This document shows, one piece after another, positions 63,237 through 64,000 of a DNA stretch of 64,000 nucleotides (position 1 is the stretch's first letter; the number at the start of each line of letters is the position of its first letter). The notes below the pieces were generated by a model that was not told the origin of the DNA, ran no database searches, and saw only the letters and a list, made by a program, of their open reading frames with translations. The stretch is from assembly GCF_000006565.2 (NCBI RefSeq), contig NC_031478.1, positions 417,874 through 481,873 of the forward strand, in the 5' to 3' direction. Both the position numbers and the translations under genes were made by a program. This stretch comes from Toxoplasma gondii ME49. Lineage: Eukaryota > Apicomplexa > Conoidasida > Eucoccidiorida > Sarcocystidae.

Positions 63237-63988
63237 GTGGAAAGAGGCGCAAGTATATGGACACGTGTGGGTGGTTTTAGACGTTGGACGCAAGTGTAAA
63301 TAATAAGAAACTAAGGTGAAATCGTACTAAAGGAGTACTGGAAGGTGATCCTGGAGACTTTACTCAATAAAAATTGTTTTTCAAAGACACATTTTCGGAT
63401 GCGACTCTTCGCTCAAACTCCGCGCAGATGGACGCTTCAAAGGAGTGACGAAGCGAGCATGTCAAAAGTGGAAGCCCAAGTAAGAAGGGAAAATCTTCGA
63501 TGCATTCGACTGCTGAACAGCACAGTGATACACAAATATACAAATAAAAATCAGTAGACATAAATATATACATGCAAACCTTTATAGATACATGCATATA
63601 TTTAAATATATATATATATATATTTATATATGCATATGAATGTGGTAGGTGCATGTGTATCAGGGCCACTGTTGCTGTTTGCTGTGAAGGAAAGGTCGAG
63701 TTTACGTCCTCTGTTTCTTGTTCGCTCCTGCATATTCCATGACAACACACACACCGTTAAGGTGCTGACGGCACTCGTTTGGAGAAGACTACGCGATTCA
63801 GAACATCCATAGACCCATTCGGCGTTTCGTTTCAAGCGGGAGAATGCTGCCTGTTCTGTTCTCATCTCTGCCAGGTGTGGCTGTCGATCTACAACCTCGT
63901 GATGGATCAGGAGTGTCGAAACAGGCAAGCGAGAGGTTTTTGGCATGCGTTTGGCATGCAGAATTCCACAGCAATGCGCGTCCGTTGA
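59078..63988 (+). CDS. ZMYND10: ZMYND10 (BLU) homologue, axonemal dynein assembly factor (8 exons, 3' partial)
   Basis: Exons are 59078-59238, 60363-60471, 61274-61384, 61675-61808, 62254-62456, 62950-63040, 63428-63479 and 63875 onward; phases agree throughout. Segments line up in order with human ZMYND10: ITPYIAEELVERLKAVHL, WYTHHQVVQQLNLHAHQQ, VSVLIEELIHIELWKEKLF, LVNLLEVLLYHKTAAQA with LVDLVDYINRQVVYLL, MTCLSILRFLTDHRDGL, LVSLMERKPWYRTRPNG, SDEASMSKVEAQ and VWLSIYNLVMDQE. In animals ZMYND10 acts in the cytoplasm with LRRC6 and chaperones to assemble outer and inner dynein arms. Only microgametes are flagellated in coccidia, so expression there is expected. The MYND zinc finger should follow past the right edge. 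Exon 4 appears to use a GC donor; the last exon's end (stop at 63988 if read through) is probably cut by another intron. Confidence 0.88.
60528..60556. repeat. (TA)n microsatellite in ZMYND10 intron
   Basis: An AT dinucleotide run just after the donor of exon 2. Confidence 0.88.
63200..63233. repeat. (TA)n microsatellite in ZMYND10 intron
   Basis: An uninterrupted AT run between exons 6 and 7. A second, broken AT-rich run lies at about 63560-63630 between exons 7 and 8. Confidence 0.9.
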
Positions 63989-64000
63989 GCGCATGACGGA

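Overview
The window looks like nuclear DNA of a coccidian apicomplexan, most likely Toxoplasma gondii or a close relative such as Hammondia or Neospora. The reasons are intron-rich genes with GT/AG junctions and pyrimidine-rich acceptors, long Ser/Arg/Glu-rich low-complexity protein inserts, many TGCATGC palindromes, and (TA)n microsatellites in introns and intergenic DNA. There is no bacterial operon structure. No tRNA, rRNA, transposon or CRISPR array was recognised. Gene models were built by hand from reading frame, splice-site phase and protein-family motifs; the exon coordinates are predictions.

Left part (1-18 kb): the 5' exon of a minus-strand gene with a split lipoyl-like domain (possibly an FCP1-type CTD phosphatase) runs off the left edge. 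It is divergent from a five-exon plus-strand gene for an organellar-type ribosome-binding factor A (RbfA). A gene-poor stretch (5.9-13.6 kb) follows, holding at best one small two-exon membrane-protein gene. Next is a minus-strand CCDC25/Jlp2-type (NFACT-R, DUF814) gene with at least eight exons.

Middle (18-46 kb): a minus-strand acyl-protein thioesterase with a complete Ser-Asp-His triad and a long N-terminal extension; a plus-strand two-exon gene of unknown function; a minus-strand two-exon gene with one likely membrane segment and a charged tail; a seven-exon plus-strand translation initiation factor IF-2 of organellar type, which appears to end before the initiator-tRNA-binding C2 domain; and a 1458-residue acidic secretory or surface protein with a 12-cysteine module and a hydrophobic C-terminus.

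Right part (46-64 kb): a long gene-free stretch, a large low-complexity, probably nuclear protein of unknown family, and eight exons of a homologue of ZMYND10, the factor needed to pre-assemble axonemal dynein arms. Its MYND finger would lie beyond the right edge. In coccidia only the male gamete is flagellated, so this gene points to microgamete biology.

The genes are independent eukaryotic transcription units, not one pathway. RbfA and IF-2 are both organellar translation/ribosome factors. Three head-to-head pairs (lipoyl-domain gene/RbfA, thioesterase/24.4-kb gene, 30.2-kb gene/IF-2) may share bidirectional promoter regions.
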